A stretch of DNA of 64,000 nucleotides from Ichthyobacterium seriolicida. GTDB lineage: Bacteria; Bacteroidota; Bacteroidia; Flavobacteriales; Ichthyobacteriaceae. Made by a program: the position numbers and the translations under genes. A model generated the notes under the pieces. That model was not told the DNA's origin, made no database searches, and saw only the letters and a list, made by a program, of their open reading frames with translations. Below, piece by piece: positions 27,562-36,132 of this stretch. The stretch is taken from positions 1,534,996-1,598,995 of the forward strand of contig NZ_AP014564.1 in the NCBI RefSeq assembly GCF_002369955.1. The letters are read 5' to 3'. The stretch's first letter is position 1. Each line of letters opens with the position of its first letter.

Positions 27562-28587
27562 CTAGTTAATATAATTTATATACTTAAATACTTCTCTGTT
27601 AAAGTTATTTTGATCATTTTCCGATAGATTGACTTTTATGGGGATGTACCAAATATCCATTTCTTGAATAGGTAATTCTAATAGTCTCATATAATCCTTT
27701 TCTGTAGTGAGAATTGTATTTTGTTTTTCCCTCATCACCTCTAGATCCCTTTTTGTGAAGTTGTGATGATCTCTGTAATTCAGGTGCATAAAATTAATTT
27801 TTTTTTCTTTTAGAAATTCTTCTAATGGATTAGGATTAGCTATACCAGTTACCAAGGTGATCTCTTGATTTTTAAGACTTTCTATTTTTTTATTGCTCAA
27901 TCTGTTGTATATAAATTCAGAATATATTATGCTAGAAAAATAAATACGTTGATCTCTTTTAATATTCAGCTCTTTGCTTATATCTAGTTTTTCCTTTTTA
28001 GAGATATCAATTGGGCATTTGCTGACTATTATAATATCAGCCCTGTCAGCTCCTTTAGCATTTTCTCTCAATAATCCTAGAGGCATTAGATAGTCTTTTT
28101 TATAATTTTTGCTATAATCTGTTAGTAGTATATTCAAATTAGCTCTTATGGCTCTGTGTTGAAAGGCATCGTCTAGTAAGACTATATCTAATTTTTCAAA
28201 AGCCTTTTTGAGGTATTTTATACCTCTTACCCTATTGGCATCTACAGCGACTGTAATGTTTTTGTTTTTTTTATATAATTGAAGTGGTTCATCGCCTATA
28301 TCATCAACAGTGGAATATTTATCTGCTATTACAAAGCCTTTGCTTTTTCTCTTGTATCCTCTGCTGAGTACAGCTATTTTGAAATCATCTTTTAAGATAT
28401 TTATCAAATACTCTATGTGGGGAGTTTTTCCACTTCCTCCAACATTTAAATTTCCAATACATATGACAATAGGATTTTCGAAATTGAAGGATTTAAATAT
28501 TTCATTATCGTAGAGTTTATTTCTGATAAATGTTATTAGGTCATATAACTTAGATAAAGGGTATAAAAGCACTTTTAATATCCTCAT
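27562..28587 (-). CDS. lpxK: tetraacyldisaccharide 4'-kinase LpxK
   Basis: Phosphorylates the 4' position of the lipid A disaccharide precursor at the inner membrane. In 341 residues it has an N-terminal membrane-associated helix (ILKVLLYPLSKLYDLITFIR), the Walker A segment CIGNLNVGGSGKTPHIEY, then AVLSRGYKRKSKGF, GDEPLQLYKK, the LDDAFQHRAIRANLNILLTD segment and a C-terminal ALK-like VTGIANPNPLEEFL...DHHNFTKRD. These are full-length LpxK landmarks, so the cell should make phosphorylated lipid A. It lies 34 bp upstream of the aminotransferase gene and is divergent from asd. Confidence 0.95.
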   Translation of the reverse strand: MRILKVLLYPLSKLYDLITFIRNKLYDNEIFKSFNFENPIVICIGNLNVGGSGKTPHIEYLINILKDDFKIAVLSRGYKRKSKGFVIADKYSTVDDIGDEPLQLYKKNKNITVAVDANRVRGIKYLKKAFEKLDIVLLDDAFQHRAIRANLNILLTDYSKNYKKDYLMPLGLLRENAKGADRADIIIVSKCPIDISKKEKLDISKELNIKRDQRIYFSSIIYSEFIYNRLSNKKIESLKNQEITLVTGIANPNPLEEFLKEKKINFMHLNYRDHHNFTKRDLEVMREKQNTILTTEKDYMRLLELPIQEMDIWYIPIKVNLSENDQNNFNREVFKYINYIN

Positions 28588-28652
28588 AAATTATGAAATA
28601 ATTTCTAGCGAATGTAGTAAATTCGCTTGTTTATTTTTTTAAAAATCCTAAG

Positions 28653-29645
28653 ATGAAACTTGTAATAGTAGGGGCTACAGGCCTTGTAGGACGAATAATA
28701 TTTAAACTCTTACAAGAGAGGGATTTTCCCCTAGAGGAGTTGTTTTTAGTAGCTTCTAAAAAGTCTCTTGGAAAGGAGTTTTATTTTAAGGGAAAACCTA
28801 CAAAAGTAATTGATATAGAAGAGGCTTTGCACCTAAGGCCTGATATAGCTATTTTTTCGGCTGGTGGAGATCTCTCTTTAATTTGGGCTCCAAAATTCTC
28901 AGAAATAGGAACTACAGTAATAGATAATTCTTCTGCTTGGAGAAGAGATCCTACCAAAAAATTAATAGTTCCAGAGATAAATGCAAGTGAATTATCAAGA
29001 GAGGATAAGATAATATCTAATCCTAATTGTTCTACCATACAGATGGTTATGGTTTTAAATCCACTTCACCAAAAATATCGAATCAAAAGGGTTGTAATCT
29101 CTACATATCAGTCAGTTACAGGTACTGGGATCAGAGGTATTTCTCAATTGGAAGATGAAGAAAAGTCTAATTTTAATTCAGAAAAAGTTTATCCACATCA
29201 AATATATAGAAATGTAATTCCTCATTGTGATGATTTCGAAGACAATGCTTATACCAAAGAGGAGATGAAATTGATAAGGGAGACAAAGAAAATTTTAGGT
29301 GATGACACTATAAATCTAACGGCTACCGCTGTACGTATACCTGTAACAGGAGGCCATTCTGAAAGTATAAATATAGAGTTTGAAAATGATTTTGATATAG
29401 ACGAATTAACAGCTCTTTTAAAAGACACAAACGGTGTGATTGTACAAGATGATATATTGAATAATAAATACCCTATGCCTATTTGTGCAAATGATAATGA
29501 CAATGTTTTTGTGGGGCGTATCAGAAGAGATCATTCTAGGGAGAAAGCTCTTAATTTATGGATAGTTTCAGATAATCTAAGAAAAGGAGCTGCTACAAAT
29601 ACTGTTCAAATAGCCGAATATTTAGTCAAAAATAAGTTGATATAA
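28653..29645 (+). CDS. asd: aspartate-semialdehyde dehydrogenase
   Basis: Reduces aspartyl phosphate to aspartate semialdehyde for lysine, diaminopimelate, threonine and methionine synthesis. The 330-residue protein opens VIVGATGLVGRIIFKLL (NADP fold), has VIDNSSAWRRDP, the active-site SNPNCSTIQM (Cys126), YQSVTGTGIRGI, and RIPVTGGHSESI with the catalytic His. Length and motif order match the Gram-positive/Bacteroidetes branch. It starts 65 bp from divergent lpxK and is convergent with holA, 7 bp apart. Confidence 0.96.
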   Translation: MKLVIVGATGLVGRIIFKLLQERDFPLEELFLVASKKSLGKEFYFKGKPTKVIDIEEALHLRPDIAIFSAGGDLSLIWAPKFSEIGTTVIDNSSAWRRDPTKKLIVPEINASELSREDKIISNPNCSTIQMVMVLNPLHQKYRIKRVVISTYQSVTGTGIRGISQLEDEEKSNFNSEKVYPHQIYRNVIPHCDDFEDNAYTKEEMKLIRETKKILGDDTINLTATAVRIPVTGGHSESINIEFENDFDIDELTALLKDTNGVIVQDDILNNKYPMPICANDNDNVFVGRIRRDHSREKALNLWIVSDNLRKGAATNTVQIAEYLVKNKLI

Positions 29646-29652
29646 TGAGGAA

Positions 29653-30654
29653 TTAAATATGCATTATTTTAAAGATAAGTTCTTTTAGTATTTCCTTATC
29701 TGATGTAGTGCTTACGCCTATGCCTTTGGATTTGCCATCAGCTTCTCTTAGAAAGGATATTATTCTTATTATTTGTTTGACACTGTAAAAATTAGAAGCG
29801 TCTTGATATTCTGTTATAAAACTCGGAGGTATTTTTATGTGTTTTGATGCATTAGTTGGAGATTTATCGTCTAAGCTCAGATAGATTAGCAAATTAGTGA
29901 AAAAGGTATATAGGGAAGATATTGTCAGAATTATGGGATTCTTTTTTGAATTTTCTCCAAAGAAGTTTATGATTCTATTTGCTGTAAATACATCCTTTTT
30001 AGATATGGCTTTATTTAGTTCAAAGGTATTATAGCTTTTACTGATGCCTATATATTTTTCTATTATCTCTGTTGTTATTTCAGACCCTTTGGGGATTAGT
30101 ATGGTCAGTTTTTCTAATTCGTTGTTTATCTTAACCAAATCTGTTCCTAAGTAATCAGACATTAGGTGTGCGGCTTTATCAGATATAGTATAATTTTTGC
30201 TAGTCACTTGTTTTTTTATCCAAATAGGGATTTGATATTCGTACATTTTACCACTTGTAAACACTATTGTGTTTTGATCAAAATATTTGGATATTGTTTT
30301 TTTTAGTTGTTTTTCATAGCAAAGGACTAATATGGTATTGGGGTTAGGTGATTTTATATATCCGTTTAATAACTTTATATCTTTGTCGATTATATGTTGA
30401 GCTTCTTTGATTATTACAACTCTATATTTTGCATTTATGGGATACCTTTTTGATTCTAAGATAATTGTTTCAGTATCTATTTCTTTTCCATACAGTAGGG
30501 ACTGATTGAATAACTTTTCACCTTCGGATAATACTTCTCTTTGTATGAGATCGGATATTTTATCTATGTAATATTTTTCCTCACCAGATAGCAGATATAT
30601 AGGATGATATTTTTTTTCTCTAATATTTGCTATTATTTCATCAGCGAGTTTCAT
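29653..30654 (-). CDS. holA: DNA polymerase III delta subunit
   Basis: Clamp-loader delta subunit that opens the beta clamp. The 333-residue protein opens MKLADEIIANIREKKYHPIY, followed by LLSGEEKYYIDKISDLI, the family-usual start. The middle has VIIKEAQHI and ILVLCYEKQLKKTISKYFD, and the C-terminal collar has a weakly conserved helical domain (LNKAISKKDVFTANRIINFF, PIILTISSLYTFFTNLLIYL). Divergence is high, as usual for HolA, but order and length fit. It is divergent from the HsdR-N gene with 15 bp between the starts used here, a pairing seen in many Bacteroidetes. Confidence 0.88.
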   Translation of the reverse strand: MKLADEIIANIREKKYHPIYLLSGEEKYYIDKISDLIQREVLSEGEKLFNQSLLYGKEIDTETIILESKRYPINAKYRVVIIKEAQHIIDKDIKLLNGYIKSPNPNTILVLCYEKQLKKTISKYFDQNTIVFTSGKMYEYQIPIWIKKQVTSKNYTISDKAAHLMSDYLGTDLVKINNELEKLTILIPKGSEITTEIIEKYIGISKSYNTFELNKAISKKDVFTANRIINFFGENSKKNPIILTISSLYTFFTNLLIYLSLDDKSPTNASKHIKIPPSFITEYQDASNFYSVKQIIRIISFLREADGKSKGIGVSTTSDKEILKELIFKIMHI

Positions 30655-30669
30655 ATTTTAAATGCAATT

Positions 30670-31122
30670 ATGATAAAATTAAATTTTCCTGAATACAGGT
30701 TTAAGCTGCGCGAAGCTATTGAAAAAAAGCTATTTATATTTGATATAATCAGAAAAAAATACGTTTTACTTACTCCTGAAGAATGGGTGAGACAACATAT
30801 TATAAGGTATCTGATAGACAAGGGTTATCCCGCTGTATTCATGGCTGTGGAGAGTGCTTTAAAAATAGGATATCTCAAAAAAAGGGCAGATATAATAGTT
30901 TACAATACTAATATGAAACCAATGGTTATAGTAGAATGCAAATCTCCAGATACTTTAATAACACAAAAGACTTTTGATCAAGCCTCTTTATACGCTGCGG
31001 GGATAGGAGTGGAGTACTTGATAATTACTAATGGAAAAAAACACTATTCAGCATTTATAAATAACGATAGTAAAGAGTACAATTTTTTGGAAGAAATTCC
31101 AGACTATAGTTCTTTGAGATAG
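30670..31122 (+). CDS. stand-alone HsdR N-terminal-domain protein (PD-(D/E)xK-like)
   Basis: A 150-residue protein homologous to the N-terminal nuclease domain of type I restriction HsdR subunits, but with no helicase or HsdM/HsdS partner nearby. It shows LTPEEWVRQHIIRYLIDKG, then RADIIVYNTNMKPMVIVECK, which has the D...ExK arrangement of PD-(D/E)xK nucleases. I chose the Met at 30670 (MIKLNFPEYRFKLREAI) because the longer frame from 30604 overlaps holA and adds unconserved hydrophobic residues. The family usually sits next to holA in Bacteroidetes; its role is unknown. Its last codons (SLR and stop) are repeated in the lipoprotein array downstream. Confidence 0.85.
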   Translation: MIKLNFPEYRFKLREAIEKKLFIFDIIRKKYVLLTPEEWVRQHIIRYLIDKGYPAVFMAVESALKIGYLKKRADIIVYNTNMKPMVIVECKSPDTLITQKTFDQASLYAAGIGVEYLIITNGKKHYSAFINNDSKEYNFLEEIPDYSSLR

Positions 31123-31135
31123 TCTTATAAAACAC

Positions 31136-31159
31136 AAAAGCCCCAATATTGGGGCTTTT
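31136..31159. terminator. bidirectional terminator, HsdR-N gene and array gene 1
   Basis: A perfect palindrome of AAAAGCCCC and GGGGCTTTT around AATATT. It has T runs on both strands, so it can end the HsdR-N gene from the left and lipoprotein gene 1 from the right. Confidence 0.85.
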
Positions 31160-31182
31160 GCAAAAAAATGTAGTTTATAAAA

Positions 31183-32187
31183 CTAAGCATCCTTGAATTC
31201 TAATTTATAGAATTTAACTGATGTTCCATCCTGAGCTACCACTTTAAAGGATATTCCTTTGCCAGTAGCTGAAACAGTAAATTCAGTTGTTGGGTCTGTT
31301 GCTGGGAAATCTGCAGCGCTACTCGTTGCAACAGCATCAGTTGTATCAAAATAAGCCCCATTTGGAAGAGCAACTTTATCAGCTTTAAATTTAAAGTTTG
31401 ATATGCTCTCGTCAGCTAATTGAGTGCCTTTAGTCATAGTTAGTAAAATAGGTTTTGTATTATCAGAGCCGTCATTAGTTCCAGTGGTGTCAGTAACCTT
31501 AGGGTAAGTTGCTGGAGCTTCAGTCGTAGCAGCATTTTTAATTTTCCCATTAGCTTGATCAGCTGTAGCATTTTTTATAAACCCAAGCCCAGTAGCTTTT
31601 TTATCACTTCCAGTTCCAGTAGTAGCTATAAGACAATCTCTTGATGCAGCTCCGTGAATAAACATCACTTTAAATGATTTTTCATCAATAACCTTATCGC
31701 CTTCTTTTTTAGAGATTTTAAAAGTATGACTAACACCATTTTTTAGTTCACTATGAACTAATTTAGTTGTAATAACATGATCAAAAGAATGAGCATTAGC
31801 ATCTAATTTATCCTTTCCTAAATAAACATTTTCACCAAGTTTTTCTTTTAAAGTGATAGTAGCCGTTAGTGGAGCAGCAGTACTTATATTTAACTTAGTA
31901 TTAAAAGGCACAGTCACTTTGATAGTACCATCTGCTTCAATATTTGCTTTAAGTTGGGCCTCTAATGCAGCATATGCAGGAGCAGGTGTCTTTGTTATAA
32001 AGAGAGCTTTATAAGCTGAAGTAGCATCAGTAGGGTTTGTTGCTGGGGTACTATTTTTAGCCTTTGTAAAGACAACGCTTTCAATATTTGCTACTTCTGT
32101 TTCAGCGTTTGGTTTATTACAAGAAAAAACCACAAGACCAAGAGTCAGTAATGATAAAATGTTTTTAAATATTTTGTTTGTTTTCAT
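31183..32187 (-). CDS. array lipoprotein 1
   Basis: A 334-residue predicted lipoprotein: signal MKTNKIFKNILSLLTLGLVV, lipobox FSC (Cys23), then NKPNAETE. The N-terminal half (to about residue 175) is nearly constant in the array and includes TVPFNTKLNISTAAPLTATI and SKKEGDKVIDEKSFK. The C-terminal half is variable and closes with ISFKVVAQDGTSVKFYKLEF, which resembles the end of DUF5018-like modules. I do not recognise the family and claim no function; export to the outer membrane or surface is inferred from the signal. It has its own upstream inverted repeat and a terminator at 31136. It differs from gene 2 at only a few dozen residues. Confidence 0.85.
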   Translation of the reverse strand: MKTNKIFKNILSLLTLGLVVFSCNKPNAETEVANIESVVFTKAKNSTPATNPTDATSAYKALFITKTPAPAYAALEAQLKANIEADGTIKVTVPFNTKLNISTAAPLTATITLKEKLGENVYLGKDKLDANAHSFDHVITTKLVHSELKNGVSHTFKISKKEGDKVIDEKSFKVMFIHGAASRDCLIATTGTGSDKKATGLGFIKNATADQANGKIKNAATTEAPATYPKVTDTTGTNDGSDNTKPILLTMTKGTQLADESISNFKFKADKVALPNGAYFDTTDAVATSSAADFPATDPTTEFTVSATGKGISFKVVAQDGTSVKFYKLEFKDA

Positions 32188-32211
32188 ATATAATATTGTT
32201 AAAAAATAAAT

Positions 32212-32245
32212 GTCAATGACCTAAATATATGAGTAAGCCATTGAC
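32212..32245. promoter_or_regulatory. 34-bp inverted repeat upstream of array gene 1
   Basis: Arms GTCAATG and CATTGAC, 20 bp apart, 25 bp before the start codon. Between the arms, read in gene direction, is TATATTTA, close to the Bacteroidetes -7 consensus TAnnTTTG. It could be an operator over the promoter or simply a conserved leader. The other copies are at 33439, 34655, 35936 and 37160. Confidence 0.5.
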
Positions 32246-32361
32246 TAAAAACTAAAGCGCTAAATTAGTAGCTTTATTTTAATTGAGGTTTTTTTTCTGT
32301 GAAGTCTTTTAAATATAAAACACACCAAAATATAATTCTTTGAGATAGTCTTATAAAACAC

Positions 32362-32385
32362 AAAAGCCCCAAAATTGGGGCTTTT
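32362..32385 (-). terminator. terminator of array gene 2
   Basis: AAAAGCCCC and GGGGCTTTT around AAAATT, 23 bp after the gene 2 stop codon. It differs from the palindrome at 31136 by one base in the centre. Confidence 0.85.
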
Positions 32386-32408
32386 GCAAAGGAAGATAAA
32401 TTATAAAA

Positions 32409-33413
32409 TTAACTCTCCTTGAATTCTAATCTGTAGAATTTAACTGATGTTCCATCCTGAGCTATAACTTTAAAGGATATTCCTTTATCCTTAGCTGAAA
32501 CAGTAAATTCAGTTGTTGGGTCTGTTGCTGGGAAATCTGTAGCCTTACTCGTTTCAACAGCATCAGTTGTATCAAAATAAGCTCCATTTGGAAGAGTAAC
32601 TTTATCAGCTTTAAATTTAAAGCTTGATATGCCCTCGTCAGCTAATTCAGCATTTTTGGTCATAGTTAGTAAAATAGGTTTTGTATTATCAGAGCCGTCA
32701 TTAGTGGCTTGAGTATCAGTAACCTTAGGATAGGTTGCTGGAGCTTCATCCGTAGCAGCATCTTTAATTTTCTCATTAGCAGCATTAGCGGTAGTATTTT
32801 GTATAAACCCTAATCCAGTAGCTTTTTTATCACTTCCAGTTCCAGTAGTAGCTATAAGACAATCTCTTGATGCAGCTCCGTGAATAAACATCACTTTAAA
32901 TGATTTTTCATCAATAACCTTATCGCCTTCTTTTTTAGAGATTTTAAAAGTATGACTAACACCATTTTTTAGTTCACTATGAACTAATTTAGTTGTAATA
33001 ACATGATCAAAAGAAAGAGCATTAGCATCTAATTTATCTTTTCCTAAATAAACATTTTCACCAAGTTTTTCTTTTAAAGTGATAGTAGCCGTTAGTGGAG
33101 CAGCAGTAATTATATTTAACTTAGTATTAAAAGGCACAGTCACTTTGATAGTACCATCTGCTTCAATATTTGCTTTAAATTGGGCCTCTAATGCAGCATA
33201 TGCAGGAGCAGGTGTCTTTGTTATAAAGAGAGCTTTATAAGCTGCAGTAGCATCAGTAGGATTTGTTGCTGGGGTACTATTTTTAGCCTTTGTAAAGACA
33301 ACGCTTTCAATATTTGCTACTTCTGTTTCAGCGTTTGGTTTATTACAAGAAAAAACCACAAGACCAAGAGTCAGTAATGATAAAATGTTTTTAAATATTT
33401 TGTTTGTTTTCAT
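32409..33413 (-). CDS. array lipoprotein 2
   Basis: A 334-residue paralogue of gene 1 with the same signal and lipobox (Cys23). Distinguishing features: LNIITAAPLTA in place of LNISTAAPLTA (shared with gene 5), DKLDANALSF, and a C-terminal segment GLGFIQNTTANAANEKIKDA then KATDFPATDPTTEFTVSAKDK shared with gene 4. The middle LIATTGTGSDKKATG is shared with genes 1 and 6. These mixed affinities show exchange between copies. Ends YRLEFKES. Confidence 0.85.
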   Translation of the reverse strand: MKTNKIFKNILSLLTLGLVVFSCNKPNAETEVANIESVVFTKAKNSTPATNPTDATAAYKALFITKTPAPAYAALEAQFKANIEADGTIKVTVPFNTKLNIITAAPLTATITLKEKLGENVYLGKDKLDANALSFDHVITTKLVHSELKNGVSHTFKISKKEGDKVIDEKSFKVMFIHGAASRDCLIATTGTGSDKKATGLGFIQNTTANAANEKIKDAATDEAPATYPKVTDTQATNDGSDNTKPILLTMTKNAELADEGISSFKFKADKVTLPNGAYFDTTDAVETSKATDFPATDPTTEFTVSAKDKGISFKVIAQDGTSVKFYRLEFKES

Positions 33414-33438
33414 ATTATAATATTGTTAAAAAATAAAT

Positions 33439-33472
33439 GTCAATGACCTAAATATATGAGTAAGCCATTGAC
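33439..33472. promoter_or_regulatory. 34-bp inverted repeat upstream of array gene 2
   Basis: Same sequence and spacing from the start codon as the copy at 32212. Confidence 0.5.
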
Positions 33473-33551
33473 TAAAAACTAAAGCGCTAAATTAGTAGTA
33501 TTGTTTTAATTGATAAGTTTTTTATTTTTCACACAGCCTTAGAAACAAAGC

Positions 33552-33585
33552 ATAAAAAAATCCCCCAACTTTGAGCCAGGGGATT
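33552..33585 (-). terminator. terminator of array gene 3, unlike the others
   Basis: Read on the minus strand, AATCCCC pairs with GGGGATT across a 13-base loop and is followed by seven T. It replaces the AAAAGCCCC-type hairpin found in four of the other units. Confidence 0.8.
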
Positions 33586-33609
33586 GAAAAAGGTGTTAAA
33601 AAAATCTTA

Positions 33610-34629
33610 TTAAGAATTCTTAAATGTCAACTTATAGTAAGTAGCTGATGTTCCATCCTGAGCCACTACTCTAAACTGTATGCCTTTATTATTATCTGTT
33701 GGAGTAAACCCAGTAGAGATTGTAGGATTTGTTACAGGATGATCGGCATCATTATTAAACTCCGTCGTAGTTGCATCTATAAAAGCACCCTCTGGAAGTT
33801 TTAAAACATCTACTTTGAATTTAATGGTAGTATTGTTACTAGAAATACTAGTGCCTGATACTAACTCTTGCCCTCCAGATGAAGCAGCAGTCATAGTAAG
33901 TGCATACGGAGAAGCTTTAGTTCCAGCACCACCGCTGGTGCTCTCTTTCGTAGGATTTACTGGGGTTGCAGCGGTACCACTATTAATCTTCTCATTAATT
34001 GCACCTGAGCCTGTCGCTGTTATAAACCCAAGCCCAGTAACTTTACTGCCAGCAGTATCAAGAGCTAAAGCAGAAACATTAGAAGGATTTTCATCATGAA
34101 TAAATACCACTTTAAATGATTTTTCATCAATAACCTTATCGCCTTCTTTTTTAGAGATTTTAAAAGTCTTACTAACACCATTTTTTAGTTCACTATGAAC
34201 TAATTTAGTTGTAATAACATGATCAAAAGAATGAGCATTAGCATCTAATTTATCCTTTCCTAAATAAACATTTTCACCAAGTTTTTCTTTTAAAGTGATA
34301 GTAGCCGTTAGTGGAGCAGCAGTACTTATATTTAACTTAGTATTAAAAGGCACAGTCACTTTGATAGTACCATCTGCTTCAATATTTGCTTTAAGTTGGG
34401 CCTCTAATGCAGCATATGCAGGAGCAGGTGTCTTTGTTATAAAGAGAGCTTTATAAGCTGCAGTAGCATCAGTAGGATTTATTGCTGGGGTACTATTTTT
34501 AGCCTTTGTAAAGACAACGCTTTCAATATTTGCTACTTCTGTTTCAGCGTTTGGTTTATTACAAGAAAAAACCACAAAACCAAAAGTCAGTAATGATAAA
34601 ATGTTTTTAAATATTTTGTTTGTTTTCAT
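33610..34629 (-). CDS. array lipoprotein 3, divergent C-terminal half
   Basis: A 339-residue member. Up to SKKEGDKVIDEKSFKVVFIH it matches genes 1-2 almost residue for residue (GLVVFSCNK becomes GFVVFSCNK). From there to the C terminus it is largely different: DENPSNVSALALDTAGSKVT, KESTSGGAGTKASPYALTMT, FKVDVLKLPEGAFIDATT and GIQFRVVAQDGTSATYYKLT. Only the general strand order and the final VVAQDGTS block are kept. This is the most diverged variable half in the array, and its terminator also differs, so the 3' part of the unit may come from elsewhere. Confidence 0.85.
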   Translation of the reverse strand: MKTNKIFKNILSLLTFGFVVFSCNKPNAETEVANIESVVFTKAKNSTPAINPTDATAAYKALFITKTPAPAYAALEAQLKANIEADGTIKVTVPFNTKLNISTAAPLTATITLKEKLGENVYLGKDKLDANAHSFDHVITTKLVHSELKNGVSKTFKISKKEGDKVIDEKSFKVVFIHDENPSNVSALALDTAGSKVTGLGFITATGSGAINEKINSGTAATPVNPTKESTSGGAGTKASPYALTMTAASSGGQELVSGTSISSNNTTIKFKVDVLKLPEGAFIDATTTEFNNDADHPVTNPTISTGFTPTDNNKGIQFRVVAQDGTSATYYKLTFKNS

Positions 34630-34654
34630 ATTATAATATTGTTAAAAAATAAAT

Positions 34655-34688
34655 GTCAATGACCTAAATATATGAGTAAGCCATTGAC
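34655..34688. promoter_or_regulatory. 34-bp inverted repeat upstream of array gene 3
   Basis: Same sequence and spacing from the start codon as the copy at 32212. Confidence 0.5.
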
Positions 34689-34807
34689 TAAAAACTAAAG
34701 CGCTAAATTAGTAGTATTATTTTAATTGAGGTTTTTTTTCTGTGAAGTGTTTTAAATATAAAACACACCAAAATATAATTCTTTGAGATAGTCTTATAAA
34801 AATTAAA

Positions 34808-34838
34808 AAGCCGCCTCGTTTTAGTAATGAGGCGGCTT
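34808..34838 (-). terminator. terminator of array gene 4, IS1182-end-like
   Basis: AAGCCGCCTC pairs with GAGGCGGCTT (10 bp, 11-base loop); on the minus strand it runs into TTTTTAATT. On that strand it resembles the left terminus of the IS1182 element (gaagccgtctcatta...gaggctttttt). Confidence 0.8.
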
Positions 34839-34873
34839 CTATAGAAAATGATCTTTAACTTTAAAAAAACTAA

Positions 34874-35911
34874 CTATTCTTTGAATTCTAATCTGTAGAA
34901 TTTAACTGATGTTCCATCCTGAGCTATAACTTTAAAGGATATTCCTTTATCCTTAGCTGAAACAGTAAATTCAGTTGTTGGGTCTGTTGCTGGGAAATCT
35001 GTAGCCTTACTCGTTTCAACAGCATCAGTTGTATCAAAATAAGCCCCATTTGGAAGAGTAACTTTATCAGCTTTAAATTTAAAACTTGATATAGTTTCGT
35101 CAGCTAATTCAGTATTTTTGGTCATAGTTAGTAAAATAGGTTTATCAGCAGCAGAACCGTCATTAGTTCCAGTAGTGTCAGTAACCTTAGGATAGGTTGC
35201 TGGAGCTTCAGCCGTAGCAGCATCTTTAATTTTCTCATTAGCAGCGCTAGCAGAACCTTTTATAAACCCAAGCCCAGTAGCTGTTTTAGTAGAGCCAGAA
35301 CTACTAGTAGCTAAAACTGAATTTGTTGAAGGAGTATCATGAACGAAGACCACTTTAAATGATTTTTCATCAATAACCTTATCGCCTTCTTTTTTAGAGA
35401 TTTTAAAAGTTTGGCTAACACCGCCTTTTTTTATCAATTCAGCATGAACTAATTGAGTTGTAATAACATGATCAAAAGAAAGAGAATCAGCATATAATTT
35501 TTTATTATTTCCTAAATAAACATTTTCACCAAGTTTTTCTTTTAAAGTGATAGTAGCCGTTAGTGGTGCAGCAGTACTTATATTTAACTTAGTATTAAAA
35601 GGCACAGTCACTTTGATAGTACCATCTGCTTCAATATTTGCTTTAAGTTGGGCCTCTAATGCAGCATATGCAGGAGCAGGTGTCTTTGTTATAAAGAGAG
35701 CTTTATAAGCTGCGGTAGCATCATTAGGGGATGTTTCTGGAGTGCTATTTTTAGCTTTTGTAAATACAATGCTTTCAATATTTGCAATTGCTTTTTGTAC
35801 TACTTCTTCTTCTGTTTTAGGAGTTTCAGAGTTTTGTTTATTACAAGAAAAAACCACAAAACCAAGAGTCAGTAATGATAAAATGTTTTTAAATATTTTG
35901 TTTGTTTTCAT
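34874..35911 (-). CDS. array lipoprotein 4
   Basis: A 345-residue member with a longer acidic segment after the lipobox: NKQNSETPKTEEEVVQKAIA in place of NKPNAETEVA. It also has YLGNNKKLYADSLSF, AELIKKGGVSQTF and VVFVHDTPSTNSVLAT, which no other copy has. Its variable half (GLGFIKGSASAANEKIKDA, NDGSAADKPILLTMTKNTEL) is shared with gene 5, and its last part (VSAKDKGISFKVIAQDG) with gene 2. Lipobox at Cys23. Ends EFKE. Confidence 0.85.
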   Translation of the reverse strand: MKTNKIFKNILSLLTLGFVVFSCNKQNSETPKTEEEVVQKAIANIESIVFTKAKNSTPETSPNDATAAYKALFITKTPAPAYAALEAQLKANIEADGTIKVTVPFNTKLNISTAAPLTATITLKEKLGENVYLGNNKKLYADSLSFDHVITTQLVHAELIKKGGVSQTFKISKKEGDKVIDEKSFKVVFVHDTPSTNSVLATSSSGSTKTATGLGFIKGSASAANEKIKDAATAEAPATYPKVTDTTGTNDGSAADKPILLTMTKNTELADETISSFKFKADKVTLPNGAYFDTTDAVETSKATDFPATDPTTEFTVSAKDKGISFKVIAQDGTSVKFYRLEFKE

Positions 35912-35935
35912 ATATAATATTGTTAAAAAATAAAT

Positions 35936-35969
35936 GTCAATGACCTAAATATATGAGTAAGCCATTGAC
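35936..35969. promoter_or_regulatory. 34-bp inverted repeat upstream of array gene 4
   Basis: Same sequence and spacing from the start codon as the copy at 32212. Confidence 0.5.
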
Positions 35970-36085
35970 TAAAAACTAAAGCGCTAAATTAGTAGTATTA
36001 TTTTAATTGAGGTTTTTTTTCTGTGAAGTGTTTTAAATATAAAACACACCAAAATATAATTCTTTGAGATAGTCTTATAAAACAC

Positions 36086-36109
36086 AAAAGCTCCAATATT
36101 GGAGGTTTT
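36086..36109 (-). terminator. terminator of array gene 5
   Basis: AAAAGCTCC / GGAGGTTTT around AATATT; the stem of the 31136 type with paired C-to-T and G-to-A changes that keep most pairing. Confidence 0.75.
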
Positions 36110-36132
36110 GCAAAAAAAAGTAGTTTATAAAA

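Noticed and set aside
30604-30669. Earlier start for the HsdR-N protein
   Set aside because: It would overlap holA in the opposite direction and add an unconserved hydrophobic stretch; MIKLNFPEYRF at 30670 is the natural start.
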